DNA from: Desulfoferula mesophila
GTDB lineage: Bacteria > Desulfobacterota > Desulfarculia > Desulfarculales > Desulfarculaceae
DNA: 64,000 bases
Direction: 5' to 3'
NCBI RefSeq assembly: GCF_037076455.1
Contig: NZ_AP028679.1
Coordinates: 387,501-451,500, forward strand
Shown: in pieces, positions 1 through 8,102 of the stretch
Position numbering within the stretch: the first letter of the stretch is position 1
Layout: each line of letters begins with the position of its first letter
Translations under genes and position numbers: made by a program
The notes under the pieces: model-generated
Seen by the model: the letters and a program-made list of their open reading frames with translations, nothing else
What the model was told of the DNA's origin: nothing
Databases searched by the model: none

Positions 1-1
1 C

Positions 2-649
2 GAGGTGTTGCAGGACACGGTCCTGGATCTGATCGACATGGACAAGGTGCGCGCCGCCTCCGGCTCGGCCCTTACCCTGTCCCTGCACGCCCGCGAGCGT
101 TTCTTCAAGGAACTGGAGCGCTACAAGGACAAGATCGTGCTCCGGCCGGTGGAGATATCCAACTCACCGGAGGTCATCGCCCGCCTGGGGGTCTTGGCGG
201 TCAACACCGCCCTGGAGATCGACATCTATGGCCAGGTCAACTCCACCCACGTCATGGGCAGCCAGCTCATGAACGGCATCGGCGGCTCGGGCGACTTCGA
301 GCGCAACGGCTCCATCTCCTTCATGGTTACTCCCTCCATCGCCAAGGGCGGGGCCATCAGCTGCATCGTGCCCATGGTCAGCCACGTGGATCATTCCGAG
401 CACTCGGTGGGGGTCATCATCACCGAGCAGGGCCTGGTGGACACCCGCTCCCTGACCCCCCGCCAGGTGGCCGAGGCTCTCATCAACAAATGCGCCCATC
501 CCATATACCGCGACCAGCTCATGGACTACTATCAGCGGGCGGTGCGTGAGGTGGGCGGCCACGAGCCCCATCTGCTGGGCGAGGCCTTCAGCTTCCACCA
601 GCGCTTCATGCAGACCGGCGACATGCGCGTCGGAGGCGGCGGCGAATAG
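2..649 (+). CDS. Acetyl-CoA hydrolase/transferase family protein, C-terminal part (5' cut by window edge)
   Basis: The frame is open to the left edge, so the N-terminal half lies outside the window. About 215 residues are visible. They resemble the C-terminal domain of the acetyl-CoA hydrolase / CoA-transferase family: the glycine-rich NGIGGSGDF stretch, a later VGVIITEQGLVDTRSL segment and the AHPIYRDQL motif near the end. The family transfers CoA between acyl-CoA and a carboxylate (for example acetate or succinate), or hydrolyses acyl-CoA, in the cytoplasm; the exact substrate cannot be read here. The TAG stop shares one base with the GTG start of the next gene, so the two are probably co-transcribed. 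Confidence 0.85.
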   Translation, partial: EVLQDTVLDLIDMDKVRAASGSALTLSLHARERFFKELERYKDKIVLRPVEISNSPEVIARLGVLAVNTALEIDIYGQVNSTHVMGSQLMNGIGGSGDFERNGSISFMVTPSIAKGGAISCIVPMVSHVDHSEHSVGVIITEQGLVDTRSLTPRQVAEALINKCAHPIYRDQLMDYYQRAVREVGGHEPHLLGEAFSFHQRFMQTGDMRVGGGGE

Positions 650-1275
650 TGAGCCAAAGGCGCGTTGCCATCGCAGTGGACCGGCAGGTGAGCCTGGAAG
701 CCAGGCTGGACCTGCCGGCCCAGGCCGGGGGGGCGGCCCTGATCCTGCACCCCCACCCCCTGTTTGGCGGCTCCATGGACAACAACGTGGTCCAGGCCCT
801 GGCCGGGGCCTGCGCCGAGGCGGGCTGGGCCTCGCTTCGCATCAATTTCCGGGGGGTTGGCCGCAGCACCGGCCATCACGACCAGGGGCTGGGCGAGCAG
901 GACGACGTGCTCGCCGCCGCCGCCTGGCTGGCCGGGGAGGTTCCCGGCCCCCTGGTGCTCATGGGGTATTCCTTCGGCTCGTTGATGGGGGCCAAGGCGG
1001 CGGCGCGGGTTGCCGGGCTGGCCGGCGGCCTGTGGGTTTCCCCGCCCTACACCCTGGGCGATCTGCCCCCTTGGCCCGTGAACAGCGGCCCCTTGCTGGT
1101 CATCACCGGCGACAACGACGAGTATGGGAATCTGCCCCGCTTGCAGGCCTATATTCAGGCCATGGGTGCACTGGGGACCCTAAACCTGCATCAGGGCGGC
1201 GATCACTTCTGGTGGGAAGGCCTCAGTGCACTAAAACGGCAAGCCGTGGATTTTCTGGCCGCACTGAACGGTTAA
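649..1275 (+). CDS. Alpha/beta hydrolase (COG2945-like small serine hydrolase)
   Basis: This 208-residue protein has the alpha/beta-hydrolase layout. HPHPLFGG near residues 34-41 forms the oxyanion region. The nucleophile elbow GYSFGS carries Ser108, an acidic residue lies in GDNDEY (about Asp155-157), and His186 sits in GGDHFWW. There is no signal peptide or membrane segment, so it is cytosolic. The family includes dienelactone-hydrolase-like enzymes of unknown substrate. It starts at a GTG overlapping the upstream stop by one base, which suggests translational coupling to the CoA-transferase-like gene and a possible thioester or ester substrate (inference). Confidence 0.85.
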   Translation: MSQRRVAIAVDRQVSLEARLDLPAQAGGAALILHPHPLFGGSMDNNVVQALAGACAEAGWASLRINFRGVGRSTGHHDQGLGEQDDVLAAAAWLAGEVPGPLVLMGYSFGSLMGAKAAARVAGLAGGLWVSPPYTLGDLPPWPVNSGPLLVITGDNDEYGNLPRLQAYIQAMGALGTLNLHQGGDHFWWEGLSALKRQAVDFLAALNG

Positions 1276-1352
1276 ACGTGCCCGATCCCCGGCCGATCTT
1301 GGCCAATATTTAGTGGGGATCAAAAAAATATCCACAATATATAGTTTTATGC

Positions 1353-1380
1353 TTGACATGGTGTAAACCACCTTGTTAAT
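1353..1380 (+). promoter_or_regulatory. Candidate sigma-70 promoter upstream of an ORF-less transcript
   Basis: TTGACA at 1353-1358 is a perfect -35 hexamer. GTTAAT at 1375-1380 follows after a 16-base spacer. It lies in an AT-rich patch within GC-rich DNA, 78 bases after the hydrolase stop and about 300 bases before the kinase start, so it could drive the leader RNA described next. Confidence 0.5.
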
Positions 1381-1387
1381 TTGTTGT

Positions 1388-1570
1388 TAATACAGAATGC
1401 ACTATACCTCTTGATGATTGCCCTCTCTCCACCCCGTAGCCGTGCCGTAAGCCTTTCCGACAGGGTGCACTGGACGCATACAGGGTGGTCGTTCCCCCCA
1501 GGAAGGTCACTGATCTTCCCCCTCCCCGCTCAGGGCCGGCTTAAAACCCCGGCCCTGATCCTTTGCCGGC
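1388..1570 (+). ncRNA. Candidate structured RNA (stand-alone or leader), no ORF
   Basis: The 402-base gap 1276-1677 has no convincing ORF. Downstream of the promoter at 1353 it holds several potential helices: CCACCC at 1429-1434 can pair with GGGTGG near 1483-1488, GGAAGGT with ATCTTCC around 1502-1520, and a perfect 10-bp stem at 1531-1559. Promoter, hairpins and a terminator-like stem in series fit a small RNA of roughly 180 bases, or a leader of the histidine kinase gene. I do not recognise a known RNA family. Confidence 0.35.
1531..1570 (+). terminator. Perfect 10-bp hairpin, terminator-like
   Basis: TCAGGGCCGG at 1531-1540 and its exact reverse complement at 1550-1559 flank a 9-base loop. 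The downstream T content (TCCTTTGCC) is weak, so it is a terminator candidate or an RNA helix. Confidence 0.45.
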
Positions 1571-1677
1571 CTTGATAAGGGCGCTTTGGCCTCCTTTAGA
1601 TTGTCTTGCCCCGGCGGTGGGCATCTGCTAGAAAAAGAACATGTAGAAATTGAACATGCTTCTGTTCAGGATTTACC

Positions 1678-2817
1678 ATGGTTCGCACCCCGGCCGACGA
1701 CAACACCTGCAGAGCCGAGCTCCACGAGGCCGCCCAGGAGCTGGAAAAGTTCCGCCAGATCGTGGAAACCGCCGAGCTGGGCGTGGTCACCATCAATGAA
1801 AACCACGAGGTGGTGTACATGAACGCCGCGGCCGAGGCCATGTTCGGCTACGGCCGCCAGGAGATCATGGGGGGAGACCTCTCGCCCCTGATCCCCTCGG
1901 AACACCGGGAGCGCCACCGCAACTACGTGGAACGCTACGTGCGCACCCGCCGGGGCAAGCTCATCGGCCACACCGCGGAGCTGGAGGCCGAGCGCCGCGA
2001 CGGCTCGCGCTTTCCCATCCACATCAGCTTTTCCACCGCCGAGGTGGCCGGCGGGCTGCTCATGACCGCCATCCTGCGCGACCTGAGCAAGGAGGCCGGC
2101 CTGGAGCGGGAGGTGCGCCAGAGCCAGCGCCTGGCCATCCTGGGGGAGATGGTGGCCACGGTGAGCCACGAGATACGCTCTCCCCTGGCCCTCATCGGGG
2201 GCTTCGCCCGCCAGCTGGAGCGCGATCCCGACCTGGGCGAAAAGTCGCTCAACAAGCTGAACATCATCACCCACGAGGTGGAGCGGCTGGAGAAGATCCT
2301 AAACGAGCTGGGAGATTTTTCGCGCCCCCACAAATACAACTGGATGGAGACCGACGTCTCCCAGGTGGTGGAGCACGTGGCCGAGCTCATGGAGCCGGAG
2401 ATCAACCGGGCCGGGGCCCAGCTGGTGGTCAGCCGCAACGGGAGCCTGCCGCCGGTGATGGCCGACACCGACCGCCTGAGCCAGGTGCTCATAAACCTCA
2501 TCAACAACGCCCTGCAGGCCAGCGGCGAGCATCCCAAGGTGGAGGTGAGCGTGGAGCCCGAGTCCGAGGGGGTGCTCTTGGAGGTGCGCGACCAGGGTCC
2601 GGGCCTGAAGCCCGAGACGATCCGCGAGATCTTCACCCCCTTCTTCACCACCAAGGCGGGGGGCACCGGCCTGGGCCTGCCCGTGGCCCGGCGCATCGTG
2701 GAAGAGCACGGCGGCCGCATAGAGCTGGCCAACCGCGAAAGCGGCGGGGCCGTGGCCCGGGTGCGCCTGCCCACCGCCCCGGCGATCCAGCAAAAACTGC
2801 CCCTGGACGGCGTCTAG
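1678..2817 (+). CDS. PAS-domain sensor histidine kinase (soluble)
   Basis: This 379-residue two-component sensor kinase has a PAS domain at about residues 22-135 (ELGVVTINENHEVVYMNAAAE). A dimerisation/phosphoacceptor domain follows with SHEIRSPL, His164. The ATPase domain has N-box NNALQAS (about 276-282), DQGPGL (305-310), PFFTT (321-325) and GTGLGL (329-334). There is no membrane segment or signal peptide, so the sensed signal should be intracellular, or it may act as a NtrB-like kinase. No response regulator is adjacent. The TAG stop overlaps the stop of the convergent gene within the shared CTAG at 2814-2817. Confidence 0.92.
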   Translation: MVRTPADDNTCRAELHEAAQELEKFRQIVETAELGVVTINENHEVVYMNAAAEAMFGYGRQEIMGGDLSPLIPSEHRERHRNYVERYVRTRRGKLIGHTAELEAERRDGSRFPIHISFSTAEVAGGLLMTAILRDLSKEAGLEREVRQSQRLAILGEMVATVSHEIRSPLALIGGFARQLERDPDLGEKSLNKLNIITHEVERLEKILNELGDFSRPHKYNWMETDVSQVVEHVAELMEPEINRAGAQLVVSRNGSLPPVMADTDRLSQVLINLINNALQASGEHPKVEVSVEPESEGVLLEVRDQGPGLKPETIREIFTPFFTTKAGGTGLGLPVARRIVEEHGGRIELANRESGGAVARVRLPTAPAIQQKLPLDGV

Positions 2818-3566
2818 GCCGATATCTTCCCAGACCCCGCAGGCCAAGCCAGGCCCGCTGCGGGCAAATCCTCGAGCGGCGCTCGGGTGGGTCCCAGGAA
2901 CAAGAAGGCGTCGCGCGGGCCCAGGTGCTCGGCGCAAAAGCGGTTGGCCCGTGGGTCGCGGTGTTGCGGCGCGCGGCCGCGCCAGGGCGGGGCGGGGTAT
3001 ATCTCGTGGAACACCGTGCCCTCCAGGGAGCAGCGGTCGGCCCCGAACAGGCGGCCGCACACCCGGGGCCGCAAGGCCCTCAGGCGCTGGTCTCCCGCGC
3101 TCCAGTCGGGCCGGGGATAAAAACGCACCCAGGGCGAGTCCCACAACTTGGCCACCACCCTGGGGTTGGCGGTGCGCAAGGCCACGAAGAACCCCTCGTC
3201 CCCAAAGGCCTGGGCCGCCAGGCGCAGGCACAGCCCCATGGCCTGGGGCATCAGCCTGCCCCGCCCGGAGGCCGCCGGTTCGGCCAGACCCAGGATCAGG
3301 TGCAGCAGAGGCTCGCCGTCCACGTAGACCAGCTCGCTGATGAAATGCCCGGCCAGCTCCTTGCCGCGAAAGGCGCGCAGATAAATATCCGCCGCCAAAA
3401 AATGGGGCAGATAGTCGCGGTCATAGTCCGGGTGATCTATGAACACCCGGTGCAGCAGGTCCGTCAGCTCGGGCCTTAGCTCCTCGCGGTGCTCGGGGCC
3501 GAGGCCGAAGTTGACCTCCCAGGTGAAAGGCGCGAGGGACACAAAGGCGGGTGCGGGCCGGTTCAC
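2814..3566 (-). CDS. GNAT-like hypothetical protein
   Basis: The predicted protein has 250 residues. I chose the GTG start at 3566 because AAGGAG lies a few bases upstream of it. The frame stays open further 5' but without a better start. The central part (residues ~60-150) looks like a GNAT acyltransferase fold: a strand with GKELAGHFISEL, a glycine-rich SGRGRLMP turn and an RTANPRVVAKLW segment as in GNAT C-terminal helices. No signal peptide is seen. The family assignment is by eye only and the substrate is unknown. It is convergent with the histidine kinase gene. Confidence 0.6.
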   Translation of the reverse strand: MNRPAPAFVSLAPFTWEVNFGLGPEHREELRPELTDLLHRVFIDHPDYDRDYLPHFLAADIYLRAFRGKELAGHFISELVYVDGEPLLHLILGLAEPAASGRGRLMPQAMGLCLRLAAQAFGDEGFFVALRTANPRVVAKLWDSPWVRFYPRPDWSAGDQRLRALRPRVCGRLFGADRCSLEGTVFHEIYPAPPWRGRAPQHRDPRANRFCAEHLGPRDAFLFLGPTRAPLEDLPAAGLAWPAGSGKISA

Positions 3567-3630
3567 GGCGTTCTCCTTGGGGTTGTCCTTATTATGCTGG
3601 CATAAGCCCCAACCGCAGACAACACCCGCA

Positions 3631-3751
3631 CCGACACAGCCGGAAAACGCCGGGCGGCGTTGGCGGCATCGCTTGGGCCTCGGCGTATGCGCCAATACGC
3701 CTGCGGCCCGCGCTCGCCGCCGCCTTGCCCGGCCCTCCCCGGCTGTGCCGG
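3631..3751. repeat. Dispersed palindromic element R1, copy A
   Basis: This is about 121 bp between divergent genes. The ends are near-perfect inverted repeats (CCGACACAGCCGG at 3631-3643, CCGGCTGTGCCGG at 3739-3751). The centre is a hairpin: outer arms GGGCC/GGCCC and inner arms GGCGTAT/ATACGCC around a short loop, followed by CGCTCGCC and GCCTTGCC. Related copies occur at 16451, 16575, 36503, 40311, 45167 and 63181. Confidence 0.75.
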
Positions 3752-3832
3752 ATGGTTATGCCGAAAAGCGCCGGGCAGGGCGGGCGGCGCGGGCATTTCC
3801 CGGCCGGGCTTTATGTGCGCGGCGAGGCGCGT

Positions 3833-3838
3833 TATACT
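3833..3838 (+). promoter_or_regulatory. Possible -10 box for the def operon
   Basis: TATACT at 3833-3838 lies 34 bases before the def ATG. The corresponding -35 region (around 3810, TTTATG) is poor, so this is only a candidate. Apart from this site and repeat copy A, nothing else is seen in the 306-base gap 3567-3872. Confidence 0.35.
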
Positions 3839-3872
3839 TACCCGGTAATCAACCAACCGGACTTAGAGAACA

Positions 3873-4385
3873 ATGGCCGTATTGCCCATAAAGACGTTTC
3901 CCGATTCCGTTTTGAGCAAGACCTGCCGCCAAGTGCACGAGGTGGACGAAGACCTCAAGCAACTGGCCCAGGACATGCTCGATACCATGTACGCCGCCCC
4001 CGGAGTGGGCCTGGCCGCTCCCCAGGTGGGCCGCGACGAACGCCTGGTGGTCATCGACTGCTCGCCAAGAGACGGAGAGCCCCAACCCCTGGTGCTGTTC
4101 AATCCCCGCATCGTGGAGATGGACGGCGAGGTGGTGTTCGAGGAAGGCTGCCTGAGCGTGCCCGAGTTCACCTGCGACGTCACCCGGGCCGAGCGAGTGG
4201 TGGTCAAGGCCATGGACGCCGAGGGCCAGCCCATCACCATCGAGGGCGAGGGCCTGTTGGCCATCTGCCTGCAGCACGAGCTGGACCACCTGGAAGGCCG
4301 CTTGTTCCTGGATCGCATCAGCCCGCTCAAGCGCTCCCTGTACAAAAAGCGCCGCCTCAAACAGCTCAAGCGGGACGACGAGTGA
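3873..4385 (+). CDS. def: Peptide deformylase
   Basis: This 170-residue Fe/Zn metalloenzyme removes the formyl group from the initiator Met of nascent proteins. All three family motifs are present: GVGLAAPQ (residues 44-51), EGCLSVP with metal ligand Cys93, and QHELDHLEG with His135, catalytic Glu136 and His139. The length is typical. The stop overlaps the fmt start (GTGA at 4382-4385). The def-fmt pairing is widespread, because one enzyme adds and the other removes the formyl group. Confidence 0.98.
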   Translation: MAVLPIKTFPDSVLSKTCRQVHEVDEDLKQLAQDMLDTMYAAPGVGLAAPQVGRDERLVVIDCSPRDGEPQPLVLFNPRIVEMDGEVVFEEGCLSVPEFTCDVTRAERVVVKAMDAEGQPITIEGEGLLAICLQHELDHLEGRLFLDRISPLKRSLYKKRRLKQLKRDDE

Positions 4386-5323
4386 GCCGTTTGCGCCTGG
4401 CCTTTTGGGGCACCCCGGAGATAGCCTTGCCCTGCCTGAGGGCGGCGGCGGCCGAGCACCAGGTGGTGCTGTGCCTCACCCAACCGGACCGCCCGGCCGG
4501 GCGGGGGCGCAAGCTGAAGCGCCAGCCCGTGGCCGCCCTGGCCGACGAGCTGGGCATAGAAGTGGCCCAACCGGCCAAGGCCGACCAGGCCCTGGAGCGC
4601 CTGGCCGAGCTGGAGCCGCAGGCCCTGGTGGTGCTGGCCTATGGCCAGTTGCTCTCCCCGGCGGTTTTGGCCGCCGCTCCCCTGGGGGCGATCAACATCC
4701 ACTTCTCCCTGCTGCCCCAGCTGCGCGGGGCCGCGCCCATCAACTGGGCCATCCTGCGCGGCCATGAGCGCACCGGGGTTTCCAGCATGTTCATGGCCCA
4801 GGGCCTGGACACCGGCGACGTCATCTATCAAAAGGCCTGCCCCATCGGAGCCCAGGAGACGGCGGGCTCCCTGGCCCAGCGTTTGGCCGAGATGGGGGCC
4901 CAGGTGCTTTTGCCCACCCTGGAGGCCCTGGCCACCGGCCACGCCCCGCGCCAACCCCAGGACCAGGCGGCCGCCACCTGGGCGCCCATGCTCAGTAAAA
5001 GCGACGGCCTCATGGACTGGAGCCAAAGCGCGGCGGAGCTGGACCGCCGGGTGCGGGGCCTGGACCCCTGGCCCGGAGCCCACACCACCCTGGGCGGCAA
5101 CCCGCTCAAGTTATTCGCGCCCACCATGCTCCTGGACGACAACCAGGGCCAGGCGCCGGGCACCGTCTTGGCCGCGCCCCAGGCCCCGGAGATGCTGGCC
5201 GTGGCCTGCGGTCAGGGGGCCCTGGCCCTGGGCTCGGTGCAGGCGGCGGGCAAGCAGCGCATGGAAGCGGCCGCGTTTTTGCGCGGGGCGGGCGCGGCCC
5301 CCGGCGAGCGGCTGGGAGCATGA
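4382..5323 (+). CDS. fmt: Methionyl-tRNA formyltransferase
   Basis: This 313-residue enzyme formylates Met-tRNAfMet using 10-formyl-tetrahydrofolate. The GTG start at 4382 sits in the GTGA overlap with def; the frame is open upstream, but this start gives the normal length. It has the FWGTPEIALPCL N-terminus, the catalytic NIHFSLLPQLRGAAPI segment (Asn105, His107), Asp143 in GLDTGD, and a C-terminal tRNA-binding domain. It overlaps rsmB by four bases (ATGA), so def-fmt-rsmB form one translationally coupled operon. Confidence 0.97.
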   Translation: MSRLRLAFWGTPEIALPCLRAAAAEHQVVLCLTQPDRPAGRGRKLKRQPVAALADELGIEVAQPAKADQALERLAELEPQALVVLAYGQLLSPAVLAAAPLGAINIHFSLLPQLRGAAPINWAILRGHERTGVSSMFMAQGLDTGDVIYQKACPIGAQETAGSLAQRLAEMGAQVLLPTLEALATGHAPRQPQDQAAATWAPMLSKSDGLMDWSQSAAELDRRVRGLDPWPGAHTTLGGNPLKLFAPTMLLDDNQGQAPGTVLAAPQAPEMLAVACGQGALALGSVQAAGKQRMEAAAFLRGAGAAPGERLGA

Positions 5324-6651
5324 GCCGGGCCCGGCGCGACGCCTTTCGCGTGCTCCTGGAGCTGGAGGCCGGCACGGCGCTCTTGGAAAGCAGCCTGGCC
5401 CGCAACCTGGAAAAGGCCGCGCCCCGCGAGAGGGCCTTTGCCACCAGCCTGATCTTCATGGTGCTGCGCAACCGCCTCTTTCTGGACCACCTTCTGGCCC
5501 GCTTCCTGGACCGCCCGCCCGCCAAGCTGGACCCTCCGGTGCTGGCCGTGCTGCGTCTGGGCGCGGCCGAGGCGGCGCTGATGTCCACCCCGGCCCATGC
5601 CGTGGTCTCGGCGGCGGTGGAGCTGGCCAAGGCCACTCCGGCCCGGCGGGGGCAAAAGCTCGTCAACGCGGTGCTGCGCCGTCTGGTGGGGGGCTGGCCA
5701 GAGGTGCCCCTGCCCGGTCCCGAGGCCGCTCCCCTGGAGCGCCTGCCGCTCGTCTACTCCCACCCCGCCTGGCTGGTGGCCGAGCTCTTGGCCCAGCATT
5801 CGCCGGAGGTGGTCGAAGCGTGGCTCCAGGCCAACCAGGCCCAGCCGCCCCTGACCCTGCGCCTCAACCCGGCCCGGGCCACCCGCGAGGGCCTGGCCGC
5901 CGATCTGCGCCAGCACGCCGAGACGCTGGAGCCCCACCCCCTGGTCCCCGAGGGCCTTCTGCTGCGCGGGCTCAAGCTCCCGGCGGCTCAGCTGCCCGGC
6001 TTTGAAAGCGGCCTGTTTTCCATCCAGGACGCGGCGGCCCAGGCGGTGAGCCATCTGCTGGGCGTGGAACCGGGCATGGCCGTGGCCGACCTCTGCGCCG
6101 GGGCCGGGGGCAAAACCGGCCACTTGGCCGCCCTGCTGCGGGGGCAGGGACGGCTCTGGGCCGTGGACCCCAGCCCGGCCCGCGTCCGGGCCCTCCGGCA
6201 AAACCTGGGCCGGCTGGGGGTGCAGTGGGTGAGCGTTAAACAGGCCGACGCCCTGAGCCTCACCGGCCTGGACGGCGCTCTGGACCGGGTGCTGGTGGAC
6301 GCCCCCTGCTCGGGCCTGGGGGTGTGCGGCCGGCGGCCCGACGTGCGCTGGCGGCGCGTCCCGGAAGACCCGGCTCGCCTGGCCAAGCTGCAACTGGACC
6401 TGGCCGCCAAGGGGGCCGAGCTGCTGCGGCCCGGCGGGGCCCTGGTCTACGCCACCTGCACCTTTACCCGGGCCGAGAACCAGGAGGTGGTGGCCGGGCT
6501 GCTTGCCCGCTGCCCCGGCCTGCGGCTAGAATGGCCCCAGGGTTTGGCCACGGAGCTCAGGGCCTGCATCGGCCCGGACGGTTATTTCAGCACCATGCCC
6601 CAGCGGGACCAGGCCGACGCCTTTTTCGCGGCGAGGCTGGTGAAAGAGTAA
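5320..6651 (+). CDS. rsmB: 16S rRNA (cytosine-967-C5) methyltransferase
   Basis: The 443 residues comprise an N-terminal NusB-like RNA-binding domain (about 1-140, RRDAFRVLLELEAG at the start), then a Rossmann SAM-binding methyltransferase with LCAGAGGKTGHLA. The two cysteines of m5C methyltransferases are present: Cys330 in DAPCSGLG and Cys380 in ATCTFTRAEN. It methylates C967 of 16S rRNA during small-subunit assembly. It lies in the def-fmt operon, as in many bacteria. Confidence 0.96.
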   Translation: MSRARRDAFRVLLELEAGTALLESSLARNLEKAAPRERAFATSLIFMVLRNRLFLDHLLARFLDRPPAKLDPPVLAVLRLGAAEAALMSTPAHAVVSAAVELAKATPARRGQKLVNAVLRRLVGGWPEVPLPGPEAAPLERLPLVYSHPAWLVAELLAQHSPEVVEAWLQANQAQPPLTLRLNPARATREGLAADLRQHAETLEPHPLVPEGLLLRGLKLPAAQLPGFESGLFSIQDAAAQAVSHLLGVEPGMAVADLCAGAGGKTGHLAALLRGQGRLWAVDPSPARVRALRQNLGRLGVQWVSVKQADALSLTGLDGALDRVLVDAPCSGLGVCGRRPDVRWRRVPEDPARLAKLQLDLAAKGAELLRPGGALVYATCTFTRAENQEVVAGLLARCPGLRLEWPQGLATELRACIGPDGYFSTMPQRDQADAFFAARLVKE

Positions 6652-6695
6652 AACCGCGCGCTCCGGCGCGCCTAGCATAGCGGCTGGAGAAGCCC

Positions 6696-7361
6696 ATGAT
6701 CAAAATCGCACCCTCCATCCTATCCAGCGACTTCGCCCGCCTGGGCGACGAGGTGCGGGCCGTGGAGGCGGCCGGGGCCGACTGGATCCACGTGGACGTG
6801 ATGGACGGCCATTTCGTGCCCAACCTGACCATCGGCCCGCCGGTGGTCAAGGCGCTCCGGCCGGTGACCAAGCTGCCCCTGGACTGCCACCTGATGATCT
6901 CCAACCCCGACGACTTCCTGGAGAGCTTCGTGGCCGCCGGGGCCGACTGGATCAGCGTGCACCTGGAGGTCTGCCCCCACCTGCAGCGCACCCTTAGCCG
7001 CATCCGCGAGCTGGGGGCCAAGGCCGGGGTGGCCCTGAATCCCCACACCTCCCTGGACGGCCTGGAGTGGGTGCTGGGCGATCTGGACTACGTCCTGATG
7101 ATGAGCGTGAACCCCGGTTTTTCGGGCCAGGCCTTCATCCCGGCGGTGGTGGACAAGGTGGCCCGCTTCCGTGAGATGGCCGCCGGGGCGGGGAAAGACA
7201 TCCTCATCCAGGTGGACGGCGGCATCGACGCCGGCACCATCGGGCGCATGTACGCCGCCGGAGCCCGCTGCTTCGTGTCCGGCTCCTATCTGTTCGGCCA
7301 TGCCGGGGGCTACGCCGCCGGGGTGGACGAGCTCAGGGCCAAGGCCGAAGCGGACTCCTGA
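6696..7361 (+). CDS. rpe: Ribulose-phosphate 3-epimerase
   Basis: This 221-residue TIM-barrel enzyme interconverts ribulose 5-phosphate and xylulose 5-phosphate in the pentose phosphate pathway. It begins with IAPSILSSDFARLG and has the metal ligands His32 and Asp34 in HVDVMDGHFVPN, the LDCHLMI histidine, MSVNPGFSGQ and the QVDGGI aspartate. It starts 44 bases after rsmB with a weak AGAAG ribosome-binding site. The stop TGA shares its last base with the ATG of the next short frame. Confidence 0.97.
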   Translation: MIKIAPSILSSDFARLGDEVRAVEAAGADWIHVDVMDGHFVPNLTIGPPVVKALRPVTKLPLDCHLMISNPDDFLESFVAAGADWISVHLEVCPHLQRTLSRIRELGAKAGVALNPHTSLDGLEWVLGDLDYVLMMSVNPGFSGQAFIPAVVDKVARFREMAAGAGKDILIQVDGGIDAGTIGRMYAAGARCFVSGSYLFGHAGGYAAGVDELRAKAEADS

Positions 7362-7483
7362 TGACCACTCGGGGCCGCGCCCGGGACCTGGCCTGGTGCC
7401 TGGCCTGGGTGGGGCTCATCTTCCTGCTCATGTACTACGGCCGGGCCCTGTCCCCCTGGTTCAGCGGGGCGCAGGCCGCCTGA
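7361..7483 (+). CDS. Short membrane peptide, possibly the 5' part of a TGA-interrupted VanZ-like gene
   Basis: This 40-residue frame has one strong membrane segment (about residues 10-28, DLAWCLAWVGLIFLLMYYGR) and ends at TGA 7481-7483. It overlaps the rpe stop by one base. It is in the same frame as the VanZ-like gene that begins four bases later, and its hydrophobic segment resembles the first helix of VanZ-like proteins. It could be a true small protein, or the N-terminus of a gene broken by an in-frame TGA. Confidence 0.45.
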   Translation: MTTRGRARDLAWCLAWVGLIFLLMYYGRALSPWFSGAQAA

Positions 7484-7486
7484 ACC

Positions 7487-7903
7487 ATGCTGGGCCTGGC
7501 CCTGGCCGGGGCCGGGTTCGTGGTTTGGGTGGCCTGGCGCATCCGTCGCCTGCCGCCCGGCGGGCGGGCCGGGCGGGCCCTGGGCGCGCTGGGCTGCCTG
7601 GCGGGCCTGGGGCTGTTGGCCTGGTGGCAGCCGCTACTCATCGAGCGCACCCACCTGGTGCTCTACGGGGTGCTGGGGGTGCTGGCCTGGCGGGTGGCGG
7701 GGCATTGGAAGGGCGGGGCGGCCCGCCTGGTGTGGGCCGGGGCCTTTTGCGCCCTGGTGGGCCTGGCCGACGAGGTGGCCCAGTATTTCCATCCCCAACG
7801 CGTCTGCGACCTGCGCGACGTTATCACCAACGCCCTGAGCGCCTGGCTGGCCATCGCGGCGCTGGGCCTGTTGTGCCCGGCGGGCGGCCGGGAAAACACC
7901 TAG
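7487..7903 (+). CDS. VanZ-like membrane protein
   Basis: This 138-residue protein has about five hydrophobic segments. The VanZ signature is clear: RTHLVLYGVLGVL near residue 51, then DEVAQYFHPQRVCDLRDV and NALSAW towards the end. VanZ-family proteins are integral inner-membrane proteins; the founding member gives low-level teicoplanin resistance, but most are uncharacterised. No good ribosome-binding site precedes the ATG, and the reading frame continues upstream through a single TGA into the 40-residue frame, so the annotated start may not be the original one. Confidence 0.75.
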   Translation: MLGLALAGAGFVVWVAWRIRRLPPGGRAGRALGALGCLAGLGLLAWWQPLLIERTHLVLYGVLGVLAWRVAGHWKGGAARLVWAGAFCALVGLADEVAQYFHPQRVCDLRDVITNALSAWLAIAALGLLCPAGGRENT

Positions 7904-7939
7904 GGTTCGGGCCGCGCCATAGTCTTCGCAAAATGGGGA

Positions 7940-7977
7940 ATTGTTGGGTTTCGGGCTGCGCCCTCAACCCAACCTAC
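7940..7977 (-). repeat. Dispersed repeat R2 (GTAGGTTGGG / CCCAACAAT), copy 1
   Basis: Read on the minus strand, this is GTAGGTTGGGTTGAGG then a GC-rich loop and GAAACCCAACAAT. Near-identical copies are at 36550 and 40434. The arms AGGTTGGGTT and AACCCAAC can pair. Similar sequences are common intergenic repeats in many bacteria (recalled, not searched). Confidence 0.7.
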
Positions 7978-8044
7978 ACCATGCTGGAAATTGCCTTGTA
8001 ATAGCACGGGTGGGCGGGGGCGAAGCTAAATTCACGCGAGAAAA

Positions 8045-8070
8045 GGCCCGGCTGGTTCTCCAGCCGGGCC
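8045..8070. terminator. Bidirectional intrinsic terminator
   Basis: A perfect 11-bp stem (GGCCCGGCTGG, loop TTCT, CCAGCCGGGCC) has AAAA before it and TTGGCTTTTCGTTTT after it. It can end both the rightward rpe/VanZ operon and the leftward DUF1573 gene. Confidence 0.85.
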
Positions 8071-8102
8071 TTGGCTTTTCGTTTTCGCGGGGGACGCCGG
8101 GG

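Noticed and set aside
3551-4381. In-frame upstream extension of fmt through def
   Set aside because: The added residues are an out-of-frame reading of repeat R1 and def. The GTG in the GTGA overlap gives the normal Fmt length.
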